DNA of 46,810 bases, taken from the NCBI GenBank assembly GCA_000508865.1, contig BAHP02000010.1:1-46810 (forward strand). Direction: 5' to 3'. The stretch comes from Clostridiales bacterium VE202-01 (lineage in GTDB: Bacteria; Bacillota_I; Bacilli_A; Erysipelotrichales; Coprobacillaceae). Every line of letters starts with the position of its first letter. Position 1 is the stretch's first letter. The notes beneath the pieces were generated by a model, which was not told the origin of the DNA, did not search any database, and saw only the letters and a program-made list of their open reading frames with translations. Below, piece after piece: positions 15,413 through 24,491 of the stretch. Position numbers and translations under genes: made by a program.

Positions 15413-16758
15413 CAGACAAGAAAGCTCTGGACTACATCACGAATCCAGATAAAACAGATGAAAAACTGTTAGTTTCCAGTTTTGGCTGTTCCCCGGAAAC
15501 TGCAGATCTTGAATTTTCTATGACAAGAGAAATGGCAAAAAAGAATGGAATGGACAAAGGTGATAACCTGGCATTTCATCTGATCCAGTCCTTCAAGCCT
15601 GGAGAAGTTGATGCCGAAACCGCTCATCGCTTAGGGCAACAATTTGCAGACGAAGTACTGAAAGGAAAATATGAATACGTGATCAGTACTCATGTTGACA
15701 AAAATCATATTCACAATCACATCCTCTTCAACGCTGCAAGCTTTGTTGATCATCACAAGTATGTTTCCAATAAACGGAGCTACCACAAACTTTGTAGAAT
15801 CAGCAATCGTATCTGTCATGAAAATGGACTTGCCACCAGTATGCCAACCGGAGAAAAAGGTAAAAACTATAAAGAGAACATGGAATATCATCGTGGCACC
15901 AGTTGGAAAGCCAAGCTACGTGTTGCGGTTGATAAGGCAATCTGGGTTTCCATCAACTATGAGGAATTTCTGCAAAAGATGCAGTTAGCCGGATATGAAA
16001 TCCGCCAAGGAAAGCACCTGTCCTTCCGTGCACCAGAGCAGAAAAACTTCACTTATATGAAATCTCTCGGAAGCTATTATTCCGAAGAAAATGTTCGCAT
16101 CCGCCTGGCAAAAAATCGTAGCAAAGTAAAAGCTCCAAAGCATCTGTCCAGAGAAGCCCGCCTGTATATCAATATCTCCACGTATGTTACAACCGGCAAT
16201 CGAGAAGGATTTGAACGATGGGCAAAGCTCAATAATTTGAAAGAGGCGGCCCGCACCTTCAACTATCTTTCCGAAAATAACTTGCTGAATTATGACGATT
16301 TCAGGCAGCATGTATCTGACATTGAAGCTTCTGTGAAAGTTGCCGACCAAAGAATAGCACAAATCAACAGTGAACTGAGCACGCAGAAAGTCATTCAGAA
16401 ACACTGTGATTCTTATCGGCTTTGCCGTAAAGTAATTGAAGATTGTAAATCTGCTAAAAATCCAAAAGCATACCGCACCAAACATCAGGCAGAATACCAG
16501 CTCCACGATTCACTAAAAAAAGAGCTTCAGGATCTCGGCGTTACCAAAATCCCAAGCCCTAATAAAGTCCAAAAGCTGATTGAAAATCTTGAATCTGAAC
16601 AGGCTGCTACTGTCCGGGAAAAACAGGAATTGCAGAAAAAGCAGAAAACCTTGGAAATCATTCAGCAAAATTTCTCTGTGCTGCTCGATGCTCCGGAAAT
16701 CAATTCAGACTTACTTCCGGCAAAACGGGAATCCGTTTCTGTCACAAGAGGTCAATAA
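15379..16758 (+). CDS. Relaxase, MobA/VirD2 (MOBP) family
   Basis: A 459-aa protein. The N-terminal relaxase domain has the catalytic Tyr region (KALDYITNPDKT), a segment NLAFHLIQSFKPGEVDAETAHRLGQQFA, and the metal-binding triad motif HVDKNHIHNHILFNA. The C-terminal third is helical and coiled coil. It nicks oriT and leads the strand during transfer. No coupling protein or type IV secretion genes are in the window, so the unit here looks mobilizable and not self-transmissible, unless the rest lies outside. The gene ends 14 bases before the 3' end of a convergent frameshifted gene. Confidence 0.9.
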   Translation: MAYLKIFPVKVTDKKALDYITNPDKTDEKLLVSSFGCSPETADLEFSMTREMAKKNGMDKGDNLAFHLIQSFKPGEVDAETAHRLGQQFADEVLKGKYEYVISTHVDKNHIHNHILFNAASFVDHHKYVSNKRSYHKLCRISNRICHENGLATSMPTGEKGKNYKENMEYHRGTSWKAKLRVAVDKAIWVSINYEEFLQKMQLAGYEIRQGKHLSFRAPEQKNFTYMKSLGSYYSEENVRIRLAKNRSKVKAPKHLSREARLYINISTYVTTGNREGFERWAKLNNLKEAARTFNYLSENNLLNYDDFRQHVSDIEASVKVADQRIAQINSELSTQKVIQKHCDSYRLCRKVIEDCKSAKNPKAYRTKHQAEYQLHDSLKKELQDLGVTKIPSPNKVQKLIENLESEQAATVREKQELQKKQKTLEIIQQNFSVLLDAPEINSDLLPAKRESVSVTRGQ

Positions 16759-16772
16759 GATTGCACTGCAAC

Positions 16773-17257
16773 TCACTCATTTTCTTCCCAAGGTTTCAGA
16801 CCCATTTCCTCCCAGGTGACACCATACGGTGCACCTCCGGAGGTATAACCGGCAATAAAGAAAAATCTGTCATCTTGCAAGATTTCTTCTTTAGCCAGAT
16901 TATCTCTTGTTTCTTTTTTCTGTCTTGCTCGCCTCTGCTGCTTCTTTTGTTTCGCAAAAGCTGCTTTTCCCTGATATGCTTTCGTGTACTCCATACAGTA
17001 GAACGCAGCCTGCCGGTCTGCGGCAAGCTGCGCTCCCGCAGCGATGTTTCCATCGACCAGTCCTCCCCGCATTAGGTTCAGCACCGCACGGAGCACGACG
17101 GGAAAGAGTGTTGCTTTTTCCCCCTTATCGCCTTGTTGTAGCAGGAACAGTCCTCTTCCTTCGTTGAATACCGCACGCCTCCATCTATCGCCCTGTCAAA
17201 AGGTGCCGGCAGATCCATCCCAATCTGCCAGCTGTCAAATAATCTGGTATTTGCCAT
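16773..17257 (-). pseudogene. Frameshifted leader-operon protein of another element
   Basis: The ATG at 17257 (GGAGG upstream) opens MANTRLFDSWQIGMDLPAPF and continues to DGGVRY. The frame then shifts at about 17168, where TATTCAAC would need one more T, into FNEGRGLFLLQQGDKGEKAT. From there it reads to NLMRGGLVDGNIAAGAQLAA and the C-terminus GGAPYGVTWEEMGLKPWEE. The restored protein of about 160 aa looks like the first-gene proteins of conjugative-transposon transfer operons in Lachnospiraceae, but I have no name for it. The single-base loss may be real or a sequencing error. It is convergent with the relaxase gene, so it comes from a different element layer. Confidence 0.55.
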
Positions 17258-17470
17258 ACGTTTCTGTTTCCTCCAATCTTTTATTTCCTACAATCCCTTG
17301 TAATTCTTTCGGCCGCTTCTTTGAAAAATCTCTCTTCCAGGTTCCTTACCGTACAATACAATTCGGGTAAAAGGTATTTGGGTTCTCCACTTTTCCACAT
17401 TCCAATCCATTATATAAATATATTCGATCAAAGGTTGTTCTTGTCTTCCCTCCTTTTGCCAGCCTGAACA

Positions 17471-17516
17471 TAAAAAAAGACACCAAAAAACAATTCTTTG
17501 CTTTTTGATGTCTTTT
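17471..17516 (-). terminator. Terminator or attenuator hairpin in the leader
   Basis: AAAAGACACCAAAAA and TTTTTGATGTCTTTT form a 15-base stem with one mismatch. On the minus strand the stem runs into TTTTTTTATG. It lies about 150 bases after a strong promoter and before the remnant gene, the position expected for an attenuator. Confidence 0.6.
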
Positions 17517-17668
17517 CTGTCTTTTCAGGCTGATGCCCGAATCAATATTACAGAAGTCCGAACAGACTTCTCCTGTACTTTTCGCACAATCTACTTTCAA
17601 ATCCCGGACCTCTCCAGAATGAAATTTCTTATTCAGGATATTTCCCAAATAAAACTATTTACGCAATT

Positions 17669-17697
17669 ATCATAGCACTGTATTTTGTTTGCGTCAA
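17669..17697 (-). promoter_or_regulatory. Sigma-A promoter of the remnant leader operon
   Basis: On the minus strand TTGACG, a 17-base spacer and TATGAT. It transcribes away from the metallophore locus toward the frameshifted gene at 16773-17257. Confidence 0.6.
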
Positions 17698-17769
17698 CAT
17701 TTCAATCACAATATATAGATAATATCTGTTGATTAGATGCAAATTTCTGTGCTAAATAATTCATTCAAG

Positions 17770-18150
17770 TTATGCTGTATCATTGCTCTGTTTTTCAACC
17801 GAAGCTTTCAATTTCTGAAAAGTCTCTTCGCTGATTGCATGTTCTATCCGACAGGCATCCCTTTCTGCGGTTTCCCGATCAACCCCGACAGCTACAAGCT
17901 GCTCCGTAAAGAACTGATGCCGTTCATAAATTTTCTCAGCAACCTCCCGCCCGTCTTCGGTCAGATGGAGATATCCATCTTCATCCACGGTCAGAAAACC
18001 GCCATTCTTTAACACACCTACTGCATGGCTGATACTCGGTTTACTGAATCCCATGTGTCGGGCAAGGTCAACGGAGCGAACCATGCCTTTTTCCTTTTGC
18101 AATACAAGGACTGCTTCCAAATAATCCTCGCCCGACGCATAAATCTTCAT
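17770..18150 (-). CDS. DtxR/MntR-family metal-dependent repressor
   Basis: A 126-aa protein. Residues 5-65 are the winged helix (GEDYLEAVLVLQKEKGMVRSVDLARHMGFSKPSISHAVGVLKNGGFLTVDEDGYLHLTEDG). The dimerization and metal site follow, with ligands like those of MntR: Asp/Glu in GEDYLE, His in RHQFFTEQL, and Asp, Glu and His in DACRIEHAIS. There is no SH3-like C-terminal domain, so it is of the short MntR type. It is the last gene of the uptake operon, 11 bases after the ABC gene, and so probably controls its own transcript. It is the likely reader of the GTTAG-N6-CTAA repeats before the uptake and biosynthesis operons. Iron, manganese or zinc could be the co-repressor. Confidence 0.88.
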   Translation of the reverse strand: MKIYASGEDYLEAVLVLQKEKGMVRSVDLARHMGFSKPSISHAVGVLKNGGFLTVDEDGYLHLTEDGREVAEKIYERHQFFTEQLVAVGVDRETAERDACRIEHAISEETFQKLKASVEKQSNDTA

Positions 18151-18161
18151 TGCCGCCTCCT

Positions 18162-19898
18162 TTACTGTGCCAGTTTCCAGCCGATAGCTTCCTGCCTTTC
18201 GGATACGAAGTCCGCATACAGACCCTTCTGCTGGATCAGTTCTGCATGAGTGCCGCGCTGAACGATATGGGAATCATCCAATACCAATATCTGATCCGCA
18301 CCCCGGACGGTTTTCAGACGGTGGGCGATCATAATAATAGTCTTGTCGTGCGTCAATTCCGCAATCGCCCGCTGCAATTCTTCTTCATTTTCCGGGTCAA
18401 CGCTGCTTGTGGCTTCATCCAGAATGATAATCGGGGCGTCTTTCAATATGGCGCGGGCAATGGAAATACGCTGCTTCTCACCACCGGACAGGGTTCCTCC
18501 GCCTTCCCCGATCACCGTATCATACCCGTCGGTCAGGGCGGAAATAAATTCATGGCAGCAAGCCTTTTTCGCCGCCTCTACCACCTGTTCGTGCGTGGCA
18601 TCCGGGCAGCCGAATTTGATGTTGTTCTCAATCGAATCGGCAAACAGATACACGTTCTGAAATACCATGCCGATATTCTTCATCAGGCTGTCCAGTTTAA
18701 AATCCCGGACATCTTTGCCGCCAACCGTAATTCTCCCGGCGTCTACATCCCAAAATCGGGCAATCAGGTTGCACATAGTCGTCTTGCCAGAACCGGACGG
18801 GCCGACAATGGCAGTGGTCGTTCCGGCAGGGATCGTAAAGCTGACATGATCCAGAATTTTTCGGTCTGCATAGGAAAAGTCCACATTATCAAATATAATT
18901 TCCGAGGATGCCGGAACCACATCTGCGCCCTTTTCATCCATGACCGGCGTATCGTCAATAGAGTTTGCCGTATCCATAGAAGCCGCCAGCATTTGCAGCA
19001 GGGAGGCCATGTTTCCGGCGTTTTCCAGATCATTGAACACCATAAAGGAAGCGATCACCAAAATCACGCCATAGGCCAATGACAGGGAACCGTTCAGCCA
19101 GAAGTAAATGGAGGCCAGGAGCAGCAAAACACTGAACACCCGGACAACAACCTGTTTCAGGGCATCATAGGGGACACTGGCTTTTGTCAGTTTCAAATTG
19201 TCCCGGCAGCTTGCCTTGATTGCGCTGTCAATGGACTGTGTGCTGTCCTTCTCCATACCGAAGGCTTTCACGATCCCCATCCCCTGGATATACTCCAGGA
19301 CGGATTCCACAAGGCTTTCCTGTGTATGCTGCCGCACTCCGCTTAAGCGCTCAGATTTGCGGAGCGCCAGTTCCGCCGCTGCAAGATAAAGCAGGACGCC
19401 GACTGCGGCAATCAGACCGATCCGCCAGTCAAAAACCACCAAAACGATGACAAGCGCCACCGAATTGAAAAATCCGCCCAACACAGATACCAGCACACGC
19501 GCCGCCGAATTTTCCACATCCCCTAACGTGGTGGTAACGATAGCGGTAATGTTCCCGATACTGTTCTTGTTAAAATATCCCATCGGGATGTAACGCAGCC
19601 GGTCTCCGATGTGGATACGCTTTTCCGCCACCATACAGTAGCCGGTTTCCGTCTGCTCCATCGTGGAGAAATAGGTCGTGATGATCCTTCCAACCAGGGA
19701 AACAGCCATGATGCCCAAAGAAATCCAGATAAACCGGCTGTCCCGGTTATCGGATACCAACGCCTCCACCACGATAAAGAGGGCGGCAAACTGTAAAGCC
19801 GCAAACAGGCCGGAGAGGAACGCAAACAGCAGGGATTTTTTCAGCAGTCCCTCTTTGCTGCCAGCAAACGCAAAAATTTTTTTCAATGTTCCATACAT
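18162..19898 (-). CDS. ABC transporter, membrane-ATPase fusion (YbtP/Q-like), second
   Basis: About 578 aa. The ATG at 19898 is preferred over one further upstream because GGGGGTG lies close before it. The N-terminal half is an exporter-fold membrane domain with about six helices. The C-terminal ATPase has Walker A GPSGSGKTT, signature LSGGEKQR, Walker B IIILDEATSSVD and the H-loop HRLKT. It pairs with the upstream ABC protein to form a heterodimer like YbtP-YbtQ or IrtA-IrtB. Those proteins have an exporter fold but import ferric siderophores. Pairing with NRPS genes for a thiazoline metallophore supports an import role. Export cannot be ruled out from sequence. Confidence 0.82.
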   Translation of the reverse strand: MYGTLKKIFAFAGSKEGLLKKSLLFAFLSGLFAALQFAALFIVVEALVSDNRDSRFIWISLGIMAVSLVGRIITTYFSTMEQTETGYCMVAEKRIHIGDRLRYIPMGYFNKNSIGNITAIVTTTLGDVENSAARVLVSVLGGFFNSVALVIVLVVFDWRIGLIAAVGVLLYLAAAELALRKSERLSGVRQHTQESLVESVLEYIQGMGIVKAFGMEKDSTQSIDSAIKASCRDNLKLTKASVPYDALKQVVVRVFSVLLLLASIYFWLNGSLSLAYGVILVIASFMVFNDLENAGNMASLLQMLAASMDTANSIDDTPVMDEKGADVVPASSEIIFDNVDFSYADRKILDHVSFTIPAGTTTAIVGPSGSGKTTMCNLIARFWDVDAGRITVGGKDVRDFKLDSLMKNIGMVFQNVYLFADSIENNIKFGCPDATHEQVVEAAKKACCHEFISALTDGYDTVIGEGGGTLSGGEKQRISIARAILKDAPIIILDEATSSVDPENEEELQRAIAELTHDKTIIMIAHRLKTVRGADQILVLDDSHIVQRGTHAELIQQKGLYADFVSERQEAIGWKLAQ

Positions 19899-19912
19899 TT
19901 GACAACACCCCC

Positions 19913-21658
19913 TTACATATGATCCTTTGCGCCGATATGCGCCTGCCACATATCCCGGTAAAGGGGACAGGTTTCCAGTAACTTATCATGCGTTCCCCGG
20001 GCATGGATAGTTCCATCCTTGACCACCACAATATTGTCCGCACCGATAATGGTAGACAGGCGATGGGCAATCACGATCAGCGTTTTACCCACTGTCAGGG
20101 CAGAGATTGCTTTCTGCACAACTGCCTCATTCTCTGGATCGATATATGCTGTCGCCTCGTCCAAAATGACCACAGGGGCGTCCTTCAGCATGGCGCGGGC
20201 AATGGCGATTCTCTGTCGCTCACCGCCGGAAAGATGGGAACCGGCGCTGCCGACAACGGTATCATACCCTTGATCCAACTTGCGGATAAAGGTGTTACAG
20301 CCACTTTGTTTTGCTGCCTGCTCCACCTCCGCATCTGTGGCGTCCGGCCTGCCCATGCGGATATTTTCCCGGATGCTGCGGTTAAACAGGTAATTATCCT
20401 GCGATACATAGGAAATCTGGGCGACAATTTCAGACAGCGGTATCTCCTTCAGTTCATGGCCGCCCAGGGTAATACTACCGGACGTAACATCCCAATACCC
20501 AGCGATCAGCTTCGCCACGGTAGATTTTCCGGAACCGGACGGTCCTACAAGGGCGGTCATGGTTCCCGGCTGAATGGAAAGGCTCACATCATGCAGCACC
20601 TCAGTTTCCCCATCATAGGAAAAGGAAACATGGTCGAGTCCGATACTGGTATCTGCCAGATTTACTGGCGTATCTTTATGGTTCAGTTCTTCCGCGTTCA
20701 ATAGCTGGCTGATTTCCTCCACATTGGTTCCCAGTACAGCCAGGTCATCCGTAAAGGTAAAGACGGACATGATCGGTCCCACAAGCCCCAGGGAGAAAAT
20801 CACAATGGAGAGGAACGCAGATAATTCCAGGCTGTCGGACAGCCAGAAGGCAAACCCACAGGGCAGCACACAGATCAGCACTGAGGGAAGGATCGCATTG
20901 TAGGCACTCATGGTTTTCTGGTTTTCCCGCATCCATTCCACATAGTAATTCGCATTGTAATTCACGGCGTCCGAATATTTCTTGTAGGAACCGGCTGACT
21001 GGCTGAACGCCTTGACGACTTCAATCCCGCCGATATATTCCACAATGGCATTCGCCATATCTTTTCCGGCTTTGACCGCACCCTCCCATTTCTTTGGGTA
21101 ACTCATCATACCGACAGACATTACGGCAAGACCGACTACCAGCGTAACAAGGGACAACAGCGCCATGCGCCAGTCCATAATGAAAAGATACACGACAATT
21201 ACCACCGGAACCAGGATGTTTGCGGTCATCTCCGGGATGAGATGTGCAAACGTGGATTCCATCCCTTCTACCCGGTCAACAATCGTTGTTTTATACTGAC
21301 CGGACGGAGTATCCAGGATCGTTCCCATCGGAACGCGGGCCAGTTTCCCTGTCAGCCTCTCCCGGATATCCCGCAGCGTGTAATAGGCCGCTGTATGGGA
21401 AATAGTCGTTGACAGACTGGAAAACAGCACTTTCCCCAGGTAGCCGCAAAGTGCGACCATGCAAGCTGTCACATAACGGGAAAAATCCTGCTCCCCGTCC
21501 AACATCATTGTGACGATATGCGCCACACAGAAATAAGGCACCATCTGACAAGCAACACCCAAAACCGCAAGGACGACACTGCCGATGAATTTTCCGTGAT
21601 ACGGTTTGCCCCATCCCAATAAAACACTTATTGGCGACGCTTTCTTTTCTTCCTTCAT
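19913..21658 (-). CDS. ABC transporter, membrane-ATPase fusion (YbtP/Q-like), first
   Basis: A 581-aa protein. It has an N-terminal six-helix membrane domain, then a C-terminal ATPase with Walker A GPSGSGKST, signature LSGGERQR, Walker B VVILDEATAYIDPENE and the H-loop HRLST. The ATG overlaps the stop of the EcfA gene by 4 bases (ATGA), so translation is coupled. It is the partner of the downstream ABC protein. Local base composition is high (35 G/C in 60 bases at 20461-20520), in strong contrast to the AT-rich reductase and second NRPS genes of the same pathway. Confidence 0.82.
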   Translation of the reverse strand: MKEEKKASPISVLLGWGKPYHGKFIGSVVLAVLGVACQMVPYFCVAHIVTMMLDGEQDFSRYVTACMVALCGYLGKVLFSSLSTTISHTAAYYTLRDIRERLTGKLARVPMGTILDTPSGQYKTTIVDRVEGMESTFAHLIPEMTANILVPVVIVVYLFIMDWRMALLSLVTLVVGLAVMSVGMMSYPKKWEGAVKAGKDMANAIVEYIGGIEVVKAFSQSAGSYKKYSDAVNYNANYYVEWMRENQKTMSAYNAILPSVLICVLPCGFAFWLSDSLELSAFLSIVIFSLGLVGPIMSVFTFTDDLAVLGTNVEEISQLLNAEELNHKDTPVNLADTSIGLDHVSFSYDGETEVLHDVSLSIQPGTMTALVGPSGSGKSTVAKLIAGYWDVTSGSITLGGHELKEIPLSEIVAQISYVSQDNYLFNRSIRENIRMGRPDATDAEVEQAAKQSGCNTFIRKLDQGYDTVVGSAGSHLSGGERQRIAIARAMLKDAPVVILDEATAYIDPENEAVVQKAISALTVGKTLIVIAHRLSTIIGADNIVVVKDGTIHARGTHDKLLETCPLYRDMWQAHIGAKDHM

Positions 21659-23127
21659 TTTTCAGATACCCCCTTTATGAAGTATTCTCTTATTTTTCTG
21701 AGGCCATCTTCATCCATTCCGTACTGGTCAATAATCGAACCATCCTCAAAATGAATGATGTCCGTACAGCAATCTAAAATCAGTTCCAGGTCATGGGTAA
21801 TGACATACACAGTGATTCCGGCATCCCTGACCTGCCGTAATACATTTGCAACCTCTTTCATATGCCTGTAATCAAGGCCGCTGGTCGGTTCATCAAAAAA
21901 CAGGATCGAGCGTTTTGAAGCGATTACCGAAGCAATCGCAACCCTTTGTTTCTGGCCACCGGACAGGGACATGGGATGCCTGTCCTTAAAATCCAGTAAA
22001 TCTAACCGACTTAGGATTTCTTCTGCCCGCTTCTGGTTTGCTTCCTCCATACTGATCAGCACTTCATCAAGGACCGACTCGGTGAAAAGCTGATGATTTA
22101 CCTCCTGCATGACCATATAGCAGGTATTCAGCCGGTCTTTCGGACGGTATTTCTTTCCGTTCCAGACAATCTCCCCACAGCGCTTCTCCAAGCCACAGAA
22201 ACAGCGTGAAAAAGTGGATTTCCCGGCGCCGTTATTCCCGATAATTCCAACGATCCGGTTCGTAGGGATTTCACAATCCATGATATGTAAGGTTTCCGGT
22301 TCGTTTTTATAGGCAAAGTGGAAATTACGAAGCGCAAGGGCGGTCTTTTCCTGCTGCGGTAAAACCGGAGGCAGGAGACGCTCCAAAGCAAACGTGCGCA
22401 GTCCCATATCGGAACGCTGCTGCTCCGTGAGCTGCTCAAATTCTGCCGCAGAATAATCATGACTCACCTGCCCGTCTGCCAGATAGATAAACCGATCCGC
22501 TAGACCGCGAAGATAATAAAGTCGATGTTCCGATACAATGATTGTTTTCCCCTGCGATTTCCAAAACGCAAGAATCTTTCTCAAATCAAGGATGGAAGCC
22601 GCATCCAGGTTAGATGAGGGTTCGTCCATAACGAGAACATCCGGTTCCATAATGGATACCCCGGCACAGGCAATCTTTTGTTTCTCCCCGCCAGATAAGT
22701 GGAAGATATTACGATCCATCAGCTTCTCCAGCCGGAAGTCCCGAACCGTTTTTGCCAACCGTTCCCGGATGTCTTTTTCTGGCTGTCCAAGATTTTCGCA
22801 GCCAAATGTAATTTCACTGGTGGTATCCACATTGAAAAACTGGGACCGGGGATTTTGAAACACGCTGCCCACAACTGCAGCTGTATCGTAAAGGGGCTGT
22901 TCGGAAACCTTGGCTCCATTTACCCATACTTCTCCCGTCATCTTTCCCTCATAATAATGTGGGATCAGTCCATTAATCAGGCGGGTGACCGTAGTTTTTC
23001 CACACCCACTTTCACCGCAAAGGACAACAAACTGACCATCCTCTATATTTAGATCAATATCCCGAACACCGCCGGTATTTTCATTCTCTTCTCCATAAGA
23101 AAATGAAATATGGTCAATCTTTATCAT
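21655..23127 (-). CDS. ECF transporter double ATPase (EcfA1-EcfA2 fusion)
   Basis: A 490-aa protein with two ABC ATPase domains in tandem. The first has GESGCGKTT, LSGGEKQK and VLVMDEPSSNLD. The second has GNNGAGKST, LSGGQKQR and ILFFDEPTSGLD. Energy-coupling-factor transporters use such a pair with an EcfT scaffold and an S component. All three are present in order here (S, T, A), so it is a dedicated group I-type ECF module. The ATG lies 12 bases after the EcfT stop. Its C-terminal stop overlaps the start of the first YbtP/Q-like gene. Confidence 0.88.
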   Translation of the reverse strand: MIKIDHISFSYGEENENTGGVRDIDLNIEDGQFVVLCGESGCGKTTVTRLINGLIPHYYEGKMTGEVWVNGAKVSEQPLYDTAAVVGSVFQNPRSQFFNVDTTSEITFGCENLGQPEKDIRERLAKTVRDFRLEKLMDRNIFHLSGGEKQKIACAGVSIMEPDVLVMDEPSSNLDAASILDLRKILAFWKSQGKTIIVSEHRLYYLRGLADRFIYLADGQVSHDYSAAEFEQLTEQQRSDMGLRTFALERLLPPVLPQQEKTALALRNFHFAYKNEPETLHIMDCEIPTNRIVGIIGNNGAGKSTFSRCFCGLEKRCGEIVWNGKKYRPKDRLNTCYMVMQEVNHQLFTESVLDEVLISMEEANQKRAEEILSRLDLLDFKDRHPMSLSGGQKQRVAIASVIASKRSILFFDEPTSGLDYRHMKEVANVLRQVRDAGITVYVITHDLELILDCCTDIIHFEDGSIIDQYGMDEDGLRKIREYFIKGVSEK

Positions 23128-23139
23128 AAGCTCACCCCC

Positions 23140-23880
23140 TTAAAAAGAAAAATACTGTCCCAGCAAAAACAGAGCGAAACATATAGCACAGAGCAGGATC
23201 GCAATCATGTCCTGAACATGAAAACCAATCTGACATACGTTAGTCCGTTTGACCGGAGCGCCAAGCCCCCGCGTCAGTGCAGCGGCGGAAAGTTCATCTC
23301 CAATTTTCACAACAGACACCATCAGCGGTACAAGACGGTATTCCACCATCAAAAATGGATTTTTCCCTCCAAACCGGATACCCCTCATTTTCATTGCATC
23401 ACTGATTGCCTGGTATTCTTCGCTGATCGTAGGGAAAAAGCGAAAAATAACAGACAAAGGGATGACGATTTTCTCTGTCAGGTGCATACGTTCCATCGAA
23501 CCGATAAACTCACTGACTGAGGTGGAGGAAAGCAGCCAGGCCCCCGTCATAATACCAGGGGCAAACCGCGTCATAATGGATGTCATCGCCAAAACCACAA
23601 AGGACAGCAGATCGCTTAATGTCGTCAGCGCTATGCGTTCCAGTGCAAAGCAGGCGAGATATAAAAGCAGGTACTTGCCTGCCGTTTTGAAACGGCGTTC
23701 CGACAGGATCAGCACAAATGGGATTAGGCTTAACACAGGTTTTACAAAATTCATAATCCCTTCGTTGCTGGTGCTGAACATCAATGTAGTAACCGTCAAC
23801 AGCAAAATCAACTTCGTACGCGGGTCGAGCCGGATTCCTTTCCTTTTGTCCGTTGTGGCGGAAAAGGATACCCCCTCCAT
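23140..23880 (-). CDS. ECF transporter transmembrane component (EcfT)
   Basis: About 246 aa. The start at 23880 is chosen because it overlaps the TAA of the S-component gene by one base (TAATG) and gives the family's usual N-terminus, RLDPRTKLILLL. The protein has several hydrophobic helices. The coupling helices appear in the ERRFKTAGKYLLLY region and in AISDAMKMRGIRFGGKNPF, which holds the Ala-Arg-Gly-like signature as MRG. A longer upstream frame overlaps the S gene and is not used. It links the S component to the double ATPase. Confidence 0.85.
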   Translation of the reverse strand: MEGVSFSATTDKRKGIRLDPRTKLILLLTVTTLMFSTSNEGIMNFVKPVLSLIPFVLILSERRFKTAGKYLLLYLACFALERIALTTLSDLLSFVVLAMTSIMTRFAPGIMTGAWLLSSTSVSEFIGSMERMHLTEKIVIPLSVIFRFFPTISEEYQAISDAMKMRGIRFGGKNPFLMVEYRLVPLMVSVVKIGDELSAAALTRGLGAPVKRTNVCQIGFHVQDMIAILLCAICFALFLLGQYFSF

Positions 23881-24464
23881 TATGCGATGCCCGCTTTCGC
23901 AAAATGTTTTTTCAGAAGCGTTTTTCCAAGCAGTCCGCCCAAAATGGCAAAGACAAAAATCCCGGCAACCACAAGGATAATGCTCCACATCGGCATAACC
24001 GCCATTACCCGATCGGCATATTTTTCCCCGAAGCTGGCGGCAAAGCTTGCCCAGGAGTCCTCGACCATAAAATACATCGGAATATATGTACCTACCATCC
24101 ACAGGCTAAATACAGCATAACCAAGGATGCTTTTCTTTGCGCTTTTATAGTCGCCGGATTTCAAAATGAGATCCCCAAGCAGGCCGAAAATCAGTCCCAT
24201 AGGAACACCCCAAAACCCCATGCCGGTAAGTCCCATCAGCAGACCGCTCAAAACACCCATGATTGTAACCATGCCAAATTTCTTAACCCTTGTGAGGAAC
24301 AGCATAAAAGGGATACCGGTAATCAGCGACCACAGGCTTCCGAGAACAGGAAGAAAGATCGGGACAAACCCAATCGGAATGGCGACACAGCAGCCAATGA
24401 CAAAGTAAAGAACCGTGAACAGACCAAGGTTAATGAGGTCTTTTGCTTGTAACTTGTTATTCAT
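23880..24464 (-). CDS. ECF transporter S component, Trep_Strep/MptD family
   Basis: About 194 aa. The ATG at 24464 has GGAGG 8 bases upstream; a longer frame upstream lies in the promoter region and is not used. There are about six membrane helices (FTVLYFVIGCCVAIPIGFVPI, SLWSLITGIPFMLFLTRV and more). It resembles the Trep_Strep (TIGR02185/PF09605) S components, which I recall as often sitting beside YbtP/Q-like ABC genes in streptococci and clostridia. The substrate is unproven. Given the neighbours, a metal-metallophore complex or a fragment of it is likely. It is the first gene of the uptake operon, behind the GTTAG-N6-CTAAC repeat. Confidence 0.82.
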   Translation of the reverse strand: MNNKLQAKDLINLGLFTVLYFVIGCCVAIPIGFVPIFLPVLGSLWSLITGIPFMLFLTRVKKFGMVTIMGVLSGLLMGLTGMGFWGVPMGLIFGLLGDLILKSGDYKSAKKSILGYAVFSLWMVGTYIPMYFMVEDSWASFAASFGEKYADRVMAVMPMWSIILVVAGIFVFAILGGLLGKTLLKKHFAKAGIA

Positions 24465-24491
24465 GATGAATACCTCCACATTCATTTTCCA

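Larger units (their letters stand above)
17258..17769 (-). other. Gene-poor leader region of the remnant operon
   Basis: This 500-base stretch holds no gene I would call with confidence. On the minus strand it contains a promoter (17669-17697), a leader with a GAAGTC/GACTTC hairpin, a terminator-like hairpin (17471-17516), a GGAGGG ribosome-like site near 17450, and then a short open frame with no clear identity (MDWNVEKWRTQIPF and onward) before the remnant gene at 17257. A 100-codon frame at 17346-17648 overlaps the terminator hairpin and is probably not a gene. The order promoter, leader hairpins, terminator resembles a transcription attenuator. Confidence 0.5.

Noticed and set aside
17346..17648. 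100-codon minus-strand frame in the leader region
   Set aside because: It runs through a strong terminator hairpin and resembles no protein I know; treated as leader RNA.
18150..19082. Long plus-strand open frame of 310 codons
   Set aside because: It lies antisense inside the GC-rich ABC gene, has no ribosome site and has low-complexity content; it is a shadow frame.
23249..23980. Plus-strand open frame of 243 codons
   Set aside because: It is antisense to EcfT, which has a good start, membrane helices and coupled neighbours.
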